Shown piece after piece: positions 33,334-42,267 of a DNA stretch of 64,000 bases. The notes under the pieces were generated by a model. It was not told the origin of the DNA. It was given only the letters and a program-made list of their open reading frames with translations, and ran no database searches. Position numbers and translations under genes: made by a program. Source of the DNA: Conchiformibius kuhniae DSM 17694 (GTDB taxonomy: Bacteria > Pseudomonadota > Gammaproteobacteria > Burkholderiales > Neisseriaceae); assembly GCF_000428785.1 (NCBI RefSeq), contig NZ_AUAP01000002.1, forward strand, positions 62,001 through 126,000. Direction: 5' to 3'. Every line of letters starts with the position of its first letter. Position 1 is the stretch's first letter.

Positions 33334-35832
33334 TTAATTATTGAATTTATTATCATTGCGATATTTTTGAATGACTTCCTGCCCCTTTAAGGCTCCGCTA
33401 CCAACTGTTCGAGTTTCAAAATTACCTTGTTGTAAATTAGCGAGTGTTTTTCGTTGAATTTCGGCTGATAAAGAAGAGTCTCTAATGGCTCTTTTTGCTT
33501 CTTCCTTGGCATTCTCCAAAGCTCCACTTTGTTTGCCTGATTTGGTTTTAGCATCGCTGTCAAAAGTGGGGGAAATTTTCAATTTCCCACCATTACTACG
33601 GTATTTACTGTCCCATAACACCACTTCATGTGTTCCGGGGTGTATCGAAATAATATCGCTACCGTGTCTACCTACTTTGTCTCCCCATTTTAATACAATA
33701 TAACCTTGTTCAGCAACGTAATTTGCCAGTTTGATTTCTGCTATATATCCGCGAATATGAGAGTCAATATTCTTTTCTGTGGATTTTCCTTTGGGCGAAA
33801 TTTTCTCGGGTTTGTAGTCCCAACCTGCAGCAGGGGCAGGTAAGTTTGGATGCAAGGTTTCTCCATTAAATAAGCGCTTGGATTGGTCGGTTAACCGATT
33901 TGCAGATAAGGTATCTTGAGGGTTGGATTGGTTGGAATGTGGAGGTGTGTTTTCTGTGGCAAGATTGTGTTCATTATTGCTATGGTTTTTATCAACATGC
34001 TGATTAAAATTAGATTTACTTGAAGCATGGCTGCTGTTGGCGGTGTTGTTGCGTACCCGTTCATTAACAGACAAGCGGTTGCCTCCGCCTTGCTGTACAT
34101 TTGATGTGCCATAGCGCGAATCAAAGTATTCTTTGTTCAGTTTGGTGTTGTCTGTTGTTTGGGTTTTACCAGATGAAGTATTGCTTTTGCCGTGTGCAGT
34201 TGTGCCGTGCGGGGTGGTGGTATCGGGCTTTCTATATGGCGGCAGGGTTGGGGTATCGGTTGAATGATTGCTACCTTTTGTTGCGGTAGATTGGCTGCTG
34301 TGCCTGTGTACTGCCGCTTCGGCAAAATCGTTACCCACAGGAACACGTCCCGCAGGTTTGTCGGTTCGGGATGGCTGATTGGACGCGCTGCTCCGTGTGC
34401 CATTGCTTGGATTGCTTTTGGCAGTATGGTTGGCTGTGCCTGTCGGGGTGGTTCTATTGGCTTGGTTGTTATTGTTTTTAGCAGGGGCTTTGTTGTTTTT
34501 ATTGTTATTTGTAGTGGTTTTGCTGCTTGCTGTGGTTTGGCTGGTGGTTTGTGGATTGGATGTTTTACCTGCCGTGCTTCTGGTATTTCTGCCTGTACCT
34601 GCTGCGGCTTTCCCTGATGTACCTTTGTTGATAGCGCCTGTAGCACGCGCCCCCAGTATGGTGGCAGCAGTATTGCCTGCCAGTTTAAGGTGTTCATGGG
34701 CTTCGGGATGGGATTTTGCCCATTCTTTATATGTATTGCCAATATTGGAAACAGTTTGTTTGATATTATCCGGTGTATATTGTTGGTAAGCGTAGCCTAC
34801 TGCTTTATTTATACCTGTTGCGCGTATTAAAGTATCGGGTATGGTTCCCGCTGCTTGAAATACACCGTTGCCTACATGGCTTATTTTTCCTGCCAGGCTA
34901 AAATCATCGGGTGCGTTACCCCCTGCCCAAATGCGGTTGTGGGCTTCGCGTAAATTATCTTGGGTCTGGTCGCCCACTTCTTTAAAGTGGTCGTCCAGTT
35001 CACGGGAATATTTTCCAATGTTTCCTTGAGTTTGTTCCCAAGCAGACAGTTTATTACTGCTGCAGATTTTTTGTCCTGGAAAAAAAGAATAAGCATAGCT
35101 TTCGCATTCGGTATGATTTGCTTCTTCCCCCCAAAACTCTCCATCAGGTACTTTGCGGCGGTAATCGGGATTAAATATATAAGGCGGTCGTCCTGATGAA
35201 GGTTGTGCCTGTGATTGTTGGCGGACATATTCGTCAAGTAATCGGCTGCGTTCTTGTGGTGAAGTTCCATGTTGCTTGGATACTTCATCACGAAAACGGT
35301 TATAGCCTTTGATTTCGGGTAGGATTGCGTTGAAAGCGGCTTGTTGGCTCAAATAGTGGCTGTTTTTGCCAATGACGCCAAACAGGGCATATCCCGAATA
35401 ATCTCCTTTACTTTGAATACCTATTGTGCTTAATTGCCCTACGATTGAAGTATAACCATCATCGGCATCTTTTCTTTCTTTAATGCTTTTAGCCCATCGG
35501 TTTCCCCATTCGGGACCGGGAGCCAGTACACTTTCTATTTCGTTATAGGCGCGGTTGCTGTATAATGTATAGCCTTGACTGCGATCTGCAATGCCAACGC
35601 CATCTATGGATAATATTGCTTCATATTCATAGGCTTTATGTTTTTTAAAATATTTGTCAGGGTTGGTTGGCAGTTTGGGGAAGGGATTATGGGTAGGTAA
35701 AACCAATCTGCCATGTTGATCAATCTGTGGGGGTGCGGGTGCTGTAGCGGCATATGTGGCGGTAGCTGATAAAATACTGATACAAATTATCAGGTTTATC
35801 AATAAATTTTTCAATGAAATTGATAATTTCAC
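33334..35832 (-). CDS. mafB: MafB-family secreted toxin with putative PD-(D/E)XK nuclease C-terminus
   Basis: 832 residues. A signal peptide (about residues 1-28, ending TYAA) precedes a MafB N-terminal region (about 30-370: QIDQHGRLVLPTHNPFPKLP, GDYSGYALFGVIGKNSHYLSQQAAF). A low-complexity linker (about 400-610) is rich in Thr, Ser, Asn, Lys and Gly. The last ~150 residues differ in character: RGYIAEIKLANYV, then GRHGSDIIS, then VVLWDSKYRS. Glu699, Asp726 and the Asp741-Ser-Lys743 pair have the spacing of a PD-(D/E)XK nuclease core. The ATG overlaps the mafA stop (ATGA), and an immunity candidate follows at 22 bp. Toxin activity is inferred from the family layout. Confidence 0.85.
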   Translation of the reverse strand: MKLSISLKNLLINLIICISILSATATYAATAPAPPQIDQHGRLVLPTHNPFPKLPTNPDKYFKKHKAYEYEAILSIDGVGIADRSQGYTLYSNRAYNEIESVLAPGPEWGNRWAKSIKERKDADDGYTSIVGQLSTIGIQSKGDYSGYALFGVIGKNSHYLSQQAAFNAILPEIKGYNRFRDEVSKQHGTSPQERSRLLDEYVRQQSQAQPSSGRPPYIFNPDYRRKVPDGEFWGEEANHTECESYAYSFFPGQKICSSNKLSAWEQTQGNIGKYSRELDDHFKEVGDQTQDNLREAHNRIWAGGNAPDDFSLAGKISHVGNGVFQAAGTIPDTLIRATGINKAVGYAYQQYTPDNIKQTVSNIGNTYKEWAKSHPEAHEHLKLAGNTAATILGARATGAINKGTSGKAAAGTGRNTRSTAGKTSNPQTTSQTTASSKTTTNNNKNNKAPAKNNNNQANRTTPTGTANHTAKSNPSNGTRSSASNQPSRTDKPAGRVPVGNDFAEAAVHRHSSQSTATKGSNHSTDTPTLPPYRKPDTTTPHGTTAHGKSNTSSGKTQTTDNTKLNKEYFDSRYGTSNVQQGGGNRLSVNERVRNNTANSSHASSKSNFNQHVDKNHSNNEHNLATENTPPHSNQSNPQDTLSANRLTDQSKRLFNGETLHPNLPAPAAGWDYKPEKISPKGKSTEKNIDSHIRGYIAEIKLANYVAEQGYIVLKWGDKVGRHGSDIISIHPGTHEVVLWDSKYRSNGGKLKISPTFDSDAKTKSGKQSGALENAKEEAKRAIRDSSLSAEIQRKTLANLQQGNFETRTVGSGALKGQEVIQKYRNDNKFNN

Positions 35833-36704
35833 TGGTTTGTTCCTTTGCCGTAAGGCTCAATATCTGAAAAATCCACCATCAATCCATCTGCTTTTTGTAA
35901 TTTTTTATGTATTTTATATGGACCTGTCCATAAGGCGTATTGTTCGCGGTAGGCAGCTTCATAGGCATTTACTTTGGGATTAATCAGCAGTTGCTTATTG
36001 TTTCTATCTACCGCAAAATATTCTAATTTTGTTTGTGCCCGTAATGTTTCTGCATTATATAAATGCAGTTCTGTACGGCTGCGGATGGTGCCAAATACAT
36101 CTACATTCACAAATACGTCTGTATCTGCATATTGGGCAGGTACGACATCAATACCGCGTAAGAAAAAAACAGTTTGTACCAAGTTGTTTAGATAGGATGT
36201 ATCTTTGGGGTTGGGCATTAAAGTTTCATTTCGGTATTCACCCATACCATTATTAGTTAAACCCATTGTGCGGCGGATGGTTTTTTTGCCTGTTTGGGTT
36301 TTGGAGGTGCTGGGGGAATTTAAAATAGATGTGGATTGGGTTGTACTGTTCAAGCCGTCGGCTGTGGTATTGGCATTGGTGGTATATTGGGGATAATCAT
36401 GGTTTGTGGTAGATACAGGATTATTTGAATATTCGCCGCGAATCAGTGCATCGATAGAATAACGCCCTCCGGAAATTGTGCCTGAGCCTTGGTCGCCCAT
36501 GGTAGAAACATATAATGCAACTTTACGTCCTTGTAGTGCGTGTAAATCCATGTCTTTGACGGCGGCACGGGCAGATGCAGAAACCAGTTCTTGTTCTACG
36601 GCAAAGCGCTTGCCGCCACCATGTGCGGGAATGCCTGTTAGTGTTCCACAGGCACTTAAGAAAAATGTGGTGATAAAGGCAAGGAATATTGTTTTGGCAG
36701 ACAT
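35829..36704 (-). CDS. mafA: MafA-family lipoprotein
   Basis: 291-residue outer-membrane-type lipoprotein (signal FLAFITTFFLSAC, Cys18) of the MafA family, always found beside mafB in Neisseria. The mature start GTLTGIPAHGGGKRFAVEQE is nearly invariant in the family, as are QGRKVALYVS, MGDQGSGTISGGRYSIDALI, the VFVNVDVFGTIRSRTELHLYN block (two parts) and LMVDFSDIEPYG at the C-terminus. It was described as a glycolipid adhesin; its role in MafB export is unsettled. Translation is coupled to mafB. The ATG at 36704 was chosen because it opens at the lipoprotein signal. Confidence 0.93.
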   Translation of the reverse strand: MSAKTIFLAFITTFFLSACGTLTGIPAHGGGKRFAVEQELVSASARAAVKDMDLHALQGRKVALYVSTMGDQGSGTISGGRYSIDALIRGEYSNNPVSTTNHDYPQYTTNANTTADGLNSTTQSTSILNSPSTSKTQTGKKTIRRTMGLTNNGMGEYRNETLMPNPKDTSYLNNLVQTVFFLRGIDVVPAQYADTDVFVNVDVFGTIRSRTELHLYNAETLRAQTKLEYFAVDRNNKQLLINPKVNAYEAAYREQYALWTGPYKIHKKLQKADGLMVDFSDIEPYGKGTNQ

Positions 36705-36737
36705 TGATTTAATCTTTATTGTGTAGCGATGGTCAAT

Positions 36738-36779
36738 ACCTCCCACCCCTACACCTTGTTGGGCTGCGGGGCGGGAGGG
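36738..36779 (-). terminator. possible hairpin between adk and mafA
   Basis: cctcccacccc pairs imperfectly with gggcgggagg over a loop of about 20 nt, downstream of adk and 35 bp before mafA. It has no T-run, so termination is uncertain. It marks the right edge of the AT-rich island. Confidence 0.35.
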
Positions 36780-36787
36780 GAAGCAGT

Positions 36788-37444
36788 TTAAGCGTTTGCC
36801 TGTTGCAATTGGCTTAAAATTTCGTTTTTCACGGTGTCCACGCTCTGCAAGCCGTTTACTTTGATGTAGCGGGGGGCGCGTTCGCCTTGGAAGTTGCCGT
36901 AAAAATCAATCAAAACGGCGGTTTGTTCGTGATACACGGCAAGGCGTTTTTGTACGGTTTCGGCGCGGTCGTCTTCGCGCTGCACCAAATCTTCGCCGGT
37001 TTCATCGTCTTTGTCTGCCACTTTGGGGGGATTGTGGACGATGTGGTAGCTGCGCCCTGATGCCAAATGCACGCGCCGTCCGCTAATGCGTTCGATGATG
37101 GCGGCATCGGGTACGGCGATTTCGACAACGGCGTCCAAGTTTACGCCTGCTTGTTGCAGGGCTTGGGCTTGGGCGAGGGTGCGCGGAAAGCCGTCAAACA
37201 AAAAGCCGTTGGCGCAGTCGGCTTGGGCGATGCGTGCTTTGACCATGGCGATAATCAGGTCGTCGCGCACCAGTGCGCCCGCGTCCATGATGGCTTTGGC
37301 TTCCATGCCCAAAGGTGTGCCGGCTTTGATGTTGGCGCGGAGCATGTCGCCGGTGGAAATTTGGGGAATGTTGAAGGCTTGGGTGATGAATTGCGCTTGC
37401 GTGCCTTTGCCCGCACCGGGTGCGCCCAGAAGTAAAACGTTCAC
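36788..37444 (-). CDS. adk: adenylate kinase
   Basis: 218-residue long-form adenylate kinase (ATP + AMP to 2 ADP) in the cytoplasm. P-loop GAPGAGKGTQ at residues 7-16, AMP-binding STGDMLRA, FLFDGFPRTLAQA with the conserved Arg, and the LID segment ISGRRVHLASGRSYHIVHN without zinc cysteines. It lies downstream of the FKBP lipoprotein gene on the same strand. It is the last backbone gene before the maf island. Confidence 0.96.
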   Translation of the reverse strand: MNVLLLGAPGAGKGTQAQFITQAFNIPQISTGDMLRANIKAGTPLGMEAKAIMDAGALVRDDLIIAMVKARIAQADCANGFLFDGFPRTLAQAQALQQAGVNLDAVVEIAVPDAAIIERISGRRVHLASGRSYHIVHNPPKVADKDDETGEDLVQREDDRAETVQKRLAVYHEQTAVLIDFYGNFQGERAPRYIKVNGLQSVDTVKNEILSQLQQANA

Positions 37445-37513
37445 GGGTGTTCCTTGTGTTGCTGGAAAAATCAGACGGCGGCGGGACGTGCCGCGCCGCC
37501 GTGGGTGGTGGGT

Positions 37514-38365
37514 TTATTTTTTCTTGTCTTTTTCTTCTTCGGCTTTTTTCCCGTCTTTGGCGGGGGCTTTGGCGTCTTTGGCTGCTGCTTTTGCCGCGCC
37601 TTTTTCGACTTTGACGATTTTCATGTCAAATACCAAAACGGAGTTGGGGGGGATTTTCGGGGTGGGCGAGTCTTTGCCGTAGGCGAGTTTGGCGGGAATG
37701 TAGATAGTGTATTCGCCGCCTTCTTTCATCAGTTGCAAGGCTTCGGTCCAGCCGGCAATCAGTCCGTTGTCTTTTGCCAAGGGCACGGGCATGGGCTCGC
37801 CGCCGTGTGCTTTGGTGCTGTCAAATTCGCTGCCGTCAATCAGTTTGCCGGTGTATTCGACCATCACGCCGTCGCCCATCACGGGGGCGTCGCCCGTGCC
37901 TTCTTTGACGACTTTGTACTGCAAACCGGATTTGGTGGTTTCCACGCCGGGCTTGCCTTTGTTTTCTTCAAGGAATTTTTCGCCTTTTGCCAAGTTTTCT
38001 TCGGCTTTTTTGGCGGTGGCTTCTTCCATGAGCTTGACAAATTTCTGCATGACGGCAGGCACGTCTTCGTCTTTGATTTTCGGCTCTTTGCCGTCCAAGC
38101 GTTCTTGAATGGCATCGGTGAGCACTTTCACGTCCAGTTCGCCGCCGTTGTCTTTCACTTCCTGAAGCTGTTTGCCAAATTGCGAACCCAAAACATAGCT
38201 GATTTGTTTGATATCGTTTTCCAAGCCTGCGGGGGCGGAGGCAGAGCCCGCAGACGATGCGGCGGGCGCGGACGATGCGGCTTCGCCGGCGGGCGGCGGG
38301 TTGCAGGCAGCCAAAATGCAGGCGCTCAATACGGCAAGCGGAAAAGTGAGGTTCGGTTTCATCAT
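37514..38365 (-). CDS. FKBP-type peptidyl-prolyl isomerase lipoprotein (MIP-like)
   Basis: 283-residue exported isomerase. The lipoprotein signal ends LSACILAAC (Cys20, with an earlier Cys at 15 possible), followed by a Ala/Ser-rich linker and an N-terminal helical dimerisation domain (ISYVLGSQFGKQLQ, LMEEATAKKAEENL). The FKBP domain runs from about residue 145 (VMVEYTGKLIDGSEFDST, IAGWTEALQLMKEGG, IPAKLAYG, PNSVLVFDMKIVKV). The Lys/Ala-rich tail of about 30 residues is extra. Related to the neisserial MIP surface lipoprotein and FkpA. The divergent neighbour is prmB. Confidence 0.93.
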   Translation of the reverse strand: MMKPNLTFPLAVLSACILAACNPPPAGEAASSAPAASSAGSASAPAGLENDIKQISYVLGSQFGKQLQEVKDNGGELDVKVLTDAIQERLDGKEPKIKDEDVPAVMQKFVKLMEEATAKKAEENLAKGEKFLEENKGKPGVETTKSGLQYKVVKEGTGDAPVMGDGVMVEYTGKLIDGSEFDSTKAHGGEPMPVPLAKDNGLIAGWTEALQLMKEGGEYTIYIPAKLAYGKDSPTPKIPPNSVLVFDMKIVKVEKGAAKAAAKDAKAPAKDGKKAEEEKDKKK

Positions 38366-38451
38366 GGTCGATGCTTTCGTGGTGTTCGTGTTGAAAAATG
38401 AAATCGGCATTATAACGTTATTTTGCCGTCGCCGCACAAGGTGCTTGCGCG

Positions 38452-38457
38452 TATAAT
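38452..38457 (+). promoter_or_regulatory. candidate -10 of prmB
   Basis: TATAAT (in cgcgtataatggc) 28 bp upstream of the assigned prmB ATG; no convincing -35. Confidence 0.4.
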
Positions 38458-38485
38458 GGCTGTTTTGTCTGAAAGCCGCACCATC

Positions 38486-39442
38486 ATGTTTTCCAACGCC
38501 GCCGATGCGCCGTCTGCCGCCGTTCCGCCTGCCGACCCGTTTGCCGAAGCCGCCGCCGTTTTGCACACCCCGCGTGATTTTGTCCGTTTTGCCGTCAGCC
38601 GCTTCCACGAAGCGGAATTGTTTTTCGGACACGGTAGCGACAACGCTTTTGACGAAGCCGTTTACCTGATACTGCACACTCTGAACCTGCCTTTGGACGA
38701 GTGGGAGCCGTATTGCGATGCCCGTTTGCTCGACAGCGAAAAACGCGCCCTGCTCGACATCATCGCCCGCCGCGTCAAAGAACGCATACCCGCCGCTTAT
38801 CTGACCACGCGGGCGCGGCAGGGCGAATTTGAATTTTATGTGGACGAACGCGTCATCGTGCCGCGCTCATTCATCGCCGAAGTGTTGGGCGAGCCGCTTC
38901 GCGCGTGGATTGAACATGACGAGCTGGTGCATCACGCCTTGGATTTGTGTACCGGCAGCGCGGCACTGGCGGTGCAAATGGCGCACCACTATCCCGATGC
39001 CTCGATTGACGCGGTGGACATCAGCTTGGACGCCTTGGAAGTGGCTGCCGTCAATGTCGAACACTACGGCTTGCAAACGCGCATCAACCTGATTCACAGC
39101 GACATGTTTGAAGGCTTGGAAGGCGGATACGACCTGATTGTGTCCAACCCACCCTATGTCGATGCCGAATCGGTCGCCGCCCTGCCGGACGAATACCTGC
39201 ACGAACCGGAAATCGCACTCGGAAGCGGCGAAGACGGCTTGGACGCGGTGCGCGAAATTCTCACCCGCGCCCCCGCCTTGCTCAATCCGCACGGCGTGCT
39301 GGTGGTGGAAATCGGACACAACCGCGATGTGTTGGAACAAGCGTTTCCGCACCTGCCTTTTGCGTGGTTGGAAACCAGTGGCGGCGACGGCTTCGTGTTC
39401 GTGCTGACCAAAGCACAGCTTGACGCGGTGGCAGACGCATAA
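38486..39442 (+). CDS. prmB: ribosomal protein uL3 N5-glutamine methyltransferase PrmB
   Basis: 318-residue SAM-dependent methyltransferase of ribosomal protein L3 (HemK/PrmC superfamily). The N-terminal helical domain has LHTPRDFVRFAVSRFHEAEL and FFGHGSDNAFDEA, then the SAM site LDLCTGSAALAVQMA, and the catalytic NPPY in DLIVSNPPYVDAES. The order and the FGHG motif favour PrmB over PrmC. The start ATG at 38486 lies just behind a TATAAT; the ATG at 38456 overlaps that box and was not used. Confidence 0.94.
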   Translation: MFSNAADAPSAAVPPADPFAEAAAVLHTPRDFVRFAVSRFHEAELFFGHGSDNAFDEAVYLILHTLNLPLDEWEPYCDARLLDSEKRALLDIIARRVKERIPAAYLTTRARQGEFEFYVDERVIVPRSFIAEVLGEPLRAWIEHDELVHHALDLCTGSAALAVQMAHHYPDASIDAVDISLDALEVAAVNVEHYGLQTRINLIHSDMFEGLEGGYDLIVSNPPYVDAESVAALPDEYLHEPEIALGSGEDGLDAVREILTRAPALLNPHGVLVVEIGHNRDVLEQAFPHLPFAWLETSGGDGFVFVLTKAQLDAVADA

Positions 39443-39445
39443 AAA

Positions 39446-39475
39446 CAGGCGTACCGTAACACAACGGTACGCCTG
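39446..39475 (+). terminator. hairpin terminator after prmB
   Basis: Perfect 12-bp stem caggcgtaccgt / acggtacgcctg with a 6-nt loop, 3 bp after the prmB stop, followed by atgttt. Confidence 0.7.
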
Positions 39476-39511
39476 ATGTTTGCGTGCGGGCAAATTGATG
39501 ATGTGTTCCAA

Positions 39512-39710
39512 GTCGTGTCATCACTTGACCGAAAAAACACAGTGCCGTCATTCCCGCGCAGACGGAAATCCAAGTCGAATCACGAAAAACCTTGATAAAA
39601 CATGGCTTGCAGGTCATCGGGCAGTGGATTCCCGCATTCGCGGGAATGACGGTGTATTTTTATATTGCACTGATTTTCAGTATAAAAATTTAAATGATAA
39701 CGCGCCCTAA
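39512..39710. repeat. dRS3-bearing intergenic mosaic element N7
   Basis: Begins AGTCGTGTCATCACTTGACCG; one degenerate and one perfect dRS3; ends AAATGATAACGCGCCCTAA. The final CTA on the plus strand is the TAG stop codon of the leftward TPR gene. Confidence 0.88.
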
Positions 39711-41554
39711 TGCGATGTGCTTTGCGATGAGGTATTGGAAAAGCGTACGCCGTATTTGTTCAGGGTTTGCCGCAGCAAGCGGTTGTTGCGGTTTTGCTGC
39801 CAGCTTTCGTGCCACACGTCGCGGGCTTTGGCGTGTTCGCCCATCGCCCAATACACTTCGCCCAAATGCGCCGCCACTTCGGCGGACGGGGCTTTTTCGT
39901 AGGCGTATTGCAAATAGGGCAGGGCGGTTTTCGGGTCGCCTTTTTTAAAGTATACCCAGCCGATGCTGTCGTTGATTTCGGGGCTTTCGGGCTGTTGGCG
40001 GTATGCCTGTTTGATTAGCTCGAAGGCTTCTTCGATGTGGCTGTTGCCCGCTTCGAGCAGGGTATAGCCCAAGGCGTTGAGTCCTTGTGCGTCTTCGGGC
40101 TTGAGGCGCAGGTAGTGGCGGAAGTCGGCAACGGCTTCGCGGTAGCGGTTTTGTTCGGCATAAACGATGCCGCGCTGGTACAGGGTGGCCGCCAAATGGC
40201 TGCGGTGTTGGGGCTGGGGGGCGAAGCGGTTTATCAGGCGGTTGAGTTGTGCCAGTTTTTGTTTGGGCGGGGCGTGGTGTTCGGTCAGGGCAAACAGTTC
40301 CAGCTCAATCAAATCGTCTTCGTTGAAAAAGCGTCCTTGCCGCGAATCGGGTTTGCCGCGTTTGCCTGCCAGTTGCAGGGCTTGTTGCCATTGGTGCTGT
40401 TCGGCGGCGAGCGAAACTTGCAAAACCAGTTTGTCGAAGGCGGTTTCGGGGGCGTGGATGCGGGCAATCCATTTTTCGGCTTCGTCAAAACGGCGGTCGG
40501 CGAGCAGGCGGATGGCAGCCAGCACGGCGGCGCGGGATTTTTGCAGTTGGGTGCCGTGCTGATGGGCTTTTTCCAGATGGTTCAGTGTGGTTTGCAGGTC
40601 TTTTTGGTGCTGGTAGGACAATACGGCTGCCTGAATGTACAGGTCGGCATCGTTTTTGTTTGCCAGCAGTTTTTGCAGGCGTTCGTAGGCTTGGTCGTAT
40701 TGTTTGTCCTGAATCAGGCTTTCCACTTCCAGCTCCTGCCAGATGGGGGAGAGCTTGGCGGTGTCGGTTTGTTTGAAAAATTCGGGCAGCAGTTTGGGGT
40801 TGTCGCGGACAATCAGCCCGAGTGCCAAGCGGGTGGCGGGGGTGAGCTGGGTGTCGTTGTCGGCGAGTTTTTGCAAATCGCGCACCGCTTGTTTGGTGTT
40901 GCCGGCAATGGAGTCGAACAGGGCGGAAGCAATCAACGCTTCGGTCATGTCGGGGTGGCGTTGGGCGGCGCGGTGCAGGGGTTTGAGGACTTTGGCGGCA
41001 AGGGCGTGGTTTTCCGTGCCGACTTGTGCCAGCAGCAGGAAGATGCGTTGTGCCTGCTCTTCGTTGGCTTCTTTGACCACGTTTTCCAAATCGCGGGCAA
41101 CTTGGTCGTGGTCGCCGAAGGCGAGGGCGCGTGTCCACGCGATGCGTCTTTGCGCGGGGCCGGGCTTGGGTTCGAGTTTGCGCCATTGGGCGTAGATGTG
41201 TTCGGCGGTGTCGTAGGCGCGGATGCCCACCGCCAGCTCCATGGCGCGTTCGGCAACTTCGGGGTCTTTGGTTTTTTGCAATACCGCCAGATAGGTGTTC
41301 AGTGCCAGTTGCGATTGTCCGCGCGCGGCAGCGATTTCCGCGCCGAGCAGGGCGAAAATGTGTTGGGTGTTTTCCAAAACGGTGCGGCGGCGCAGGTTGT
41401 CGGCGGCGCGTTCGCTTTCGCTGGCGGGCGGGTTTTTGATTGAGGGGCGGAATATTTTTTCGGTGTGCGGGGCGTAGGCGTGCAGGCTTCCGGCAAGTGC
41501 CAGCAACAAAGCTGCGGCCAACGGGCGGCAGACGCGTGTGGTCGTATAAGGCAT
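39707..41554 (-). CDS. tetratricopeptide-repeat protein, exported
   Basis: 615 residues. A signal peptide (RPLAAALLLALAGSLHA) precedes many helical TPR-type repeats, clearest near the C-terminus (YRQGIVYAEQNRYREAVADF-like, ALGYTLLEAGNSHIEEAFELI, SIGWVYFKKGDPKTALPYLQ, AAHLGEVYWAMGEHAKARDVW). Such periplasmic TPR scaffolds often serve envelope assembly complexes, but the partner cannot be named. The stop codon is inside a mosaic repeat. The ATG at 41554 precedes the signal; longer frames upstream are antisense. Divergent from erpA. Confidence 0.88.
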   Translation of the reverse strand: MPYTTTRVCRPLAAALLLALAGSLHAYAPHTEKIFRPSIKNPPASESERAADNLRRRTVLENTQHIFALLGAEIAAARGQSQLALNTYLAVLQKTKDPEVAERAMELAVGIRAYDTAEHIYAQWRKLEPKPGPAQRRIAWTRALAFGDHDQVARDLENVVKEANEEQAQRIFLLLAQVGTENHALAAKVLKPLHRAAQRHPDMTEALIASALFDSIAGNTKQAVRDLQKLADNDTQLTPATRLALGLIVRDNPKLLPEFFKQTDTAKLSPIWQELEVESLIQDKQYDQAYERLQKLLANKNDADLYIQAAVLSYQHQKDLQTTLNHLEKAHQHGTQLQKSRAAVLAAIRLLADRRFDEAEKWIARIHAPETAFDKLVLQVSLAAEQHQWQQALQLAGKRGKPDSRQGRFFNEDDLIELELFALTEHHAPPKQKLAQLNRLINRFAPQPQHRSHLAATLYQRGIVYAEQNRYREAVADFRHYLRLKPEDAQGLNALGYTLLEAGNSHIEEAFELIKQAYRQQPESPEINDSIGWVYFKKGDPKTALPYLQYAYEKAPSAEVAAHLGEVYWAMGEHAKARDVWHESWQQNRNNRLLRQTLNKYGVRFSNTSSQSTSH

Positions 41555-41716
41555 CGGTGGCGTTTCCTTTGCGGTGGGTGGGAAGGGGCGGCGGTTGCAC
41601 GCAACACAACCGTTCCGGCATGGGCGCGGGCGCGAACAAATTCTGCCCAAAATTTCGCTATGATACCATATTGTCTGCCGTTTCGGGCGGCGGGTGCGGA
41701 ACGGGCGCACATCGGG

Positions 41717-41722
41717 TATAAT
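41717..41722 (+). promoter_or_regulatory. candidate -10 of erpA
   Basis: TATAAT in cgggtataatgacg, 38 bp before the ATG; no clear -35. Confidence 0.45.
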
Positions 41723-41759
41723 GACGCCGATTTTCTGCTCCGAATGTGAGGAATGTACC

Positions 41760-42098
41760 ATGTCTGAAGAAACCCCGATTGTTTTTACCGAAGCCTGCTG
41801 TGCCAAAGTGGCAGACCTGATTGCCGAAGAAAACAACCCCGATTTGATGCTGCGGGTGTTTGTGAACGGCGGCGGCTGCTCCGGCTTCCAATACGGCTTT
41901 ACCTTTGACGAAATCAAAAACGACGACGATTTTGAAATCGAAAAAAACGGCTTGACATTCTTGGTCGATCCGATGAGCTACCAATACCTGATTGGCGCGG
42001 AAATCGACTACACCGAAAGCCTGCACGGTTCGCAATTTGTCATCCGCAACCCGAATGCCACCACCACTTGCGGTTGCGGCTCGTCTTTTTCGGTGTGA
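41760..42098 (+). CDS. erpA: iron-sulfur cluster insertion protein ErpA
   Basis: 112-residue A-type carrier that delivers Fe-S clusters to apoproteins. The fold signature is complete: LRVFVNGGGCSGFQYGF (first cysteine), FLVDPMSYQYLIGAEIDY and the C-terminal CGCGSSFSV with the cysteine pair. The VNGGGCSGFQYG form and the D-P-x-S motif favour ErpA over IscA. Family-typical length. Strong -10 upstream and terminators downstream indicate a monocistronic unit. Confidence 0.95.
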   Translation: MSEETPIVFTEACCAKVADLIAEENNPDLMLRVFVNGGGCSGFQYGFTFDEIKNDDDFEIEKNGLTFLVDPMSYQYLIGAEIDYTESLHGSQFVIRNPNATTTCGCGSSFSV

Positions 42099-42134
42099 GC
42101 CGCCACTGCCGCAAAACGGCACTTGCTCGCCCGC

Positions 42135-42158
42135 AGCCGCCTTTGGGCGGCTTTTTTG
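42135..42158 (+). terminator. rho-independent terminator after erpA
   Basis: agccgcc-tttg-ggcggct followed by a T-run. A second, longer hairpin with T6 (cctgccg... cggcagg) follows at about 42189-42220. Confidence 0.8.
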
Positions 42159-42267
42159 TGGTATCATCGCCGTTTTGATTGGGTTTTGCCTGCCGCAGGC
42201 ACACGGCGCGGCAGGTTTTTTCCACAAGCAGGCGTGGGCAAAACACATTATACTAAAGGTACAAACA

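Noticed and set aside
36738..36779. Riboswitch or attenuator ahead of mafA
   Set aside because: Only an imperfect GC hairpin with no alternative pairing or known aptamer features; recorded as a possible terminator instead.
40037..41443. 468-codon open frame on the plus strand
   Set aside because: Antisense to the TPR gene; composition (Gly, Phe, Val, Gln) is typical of a shadow frame in GC-rich DNA.
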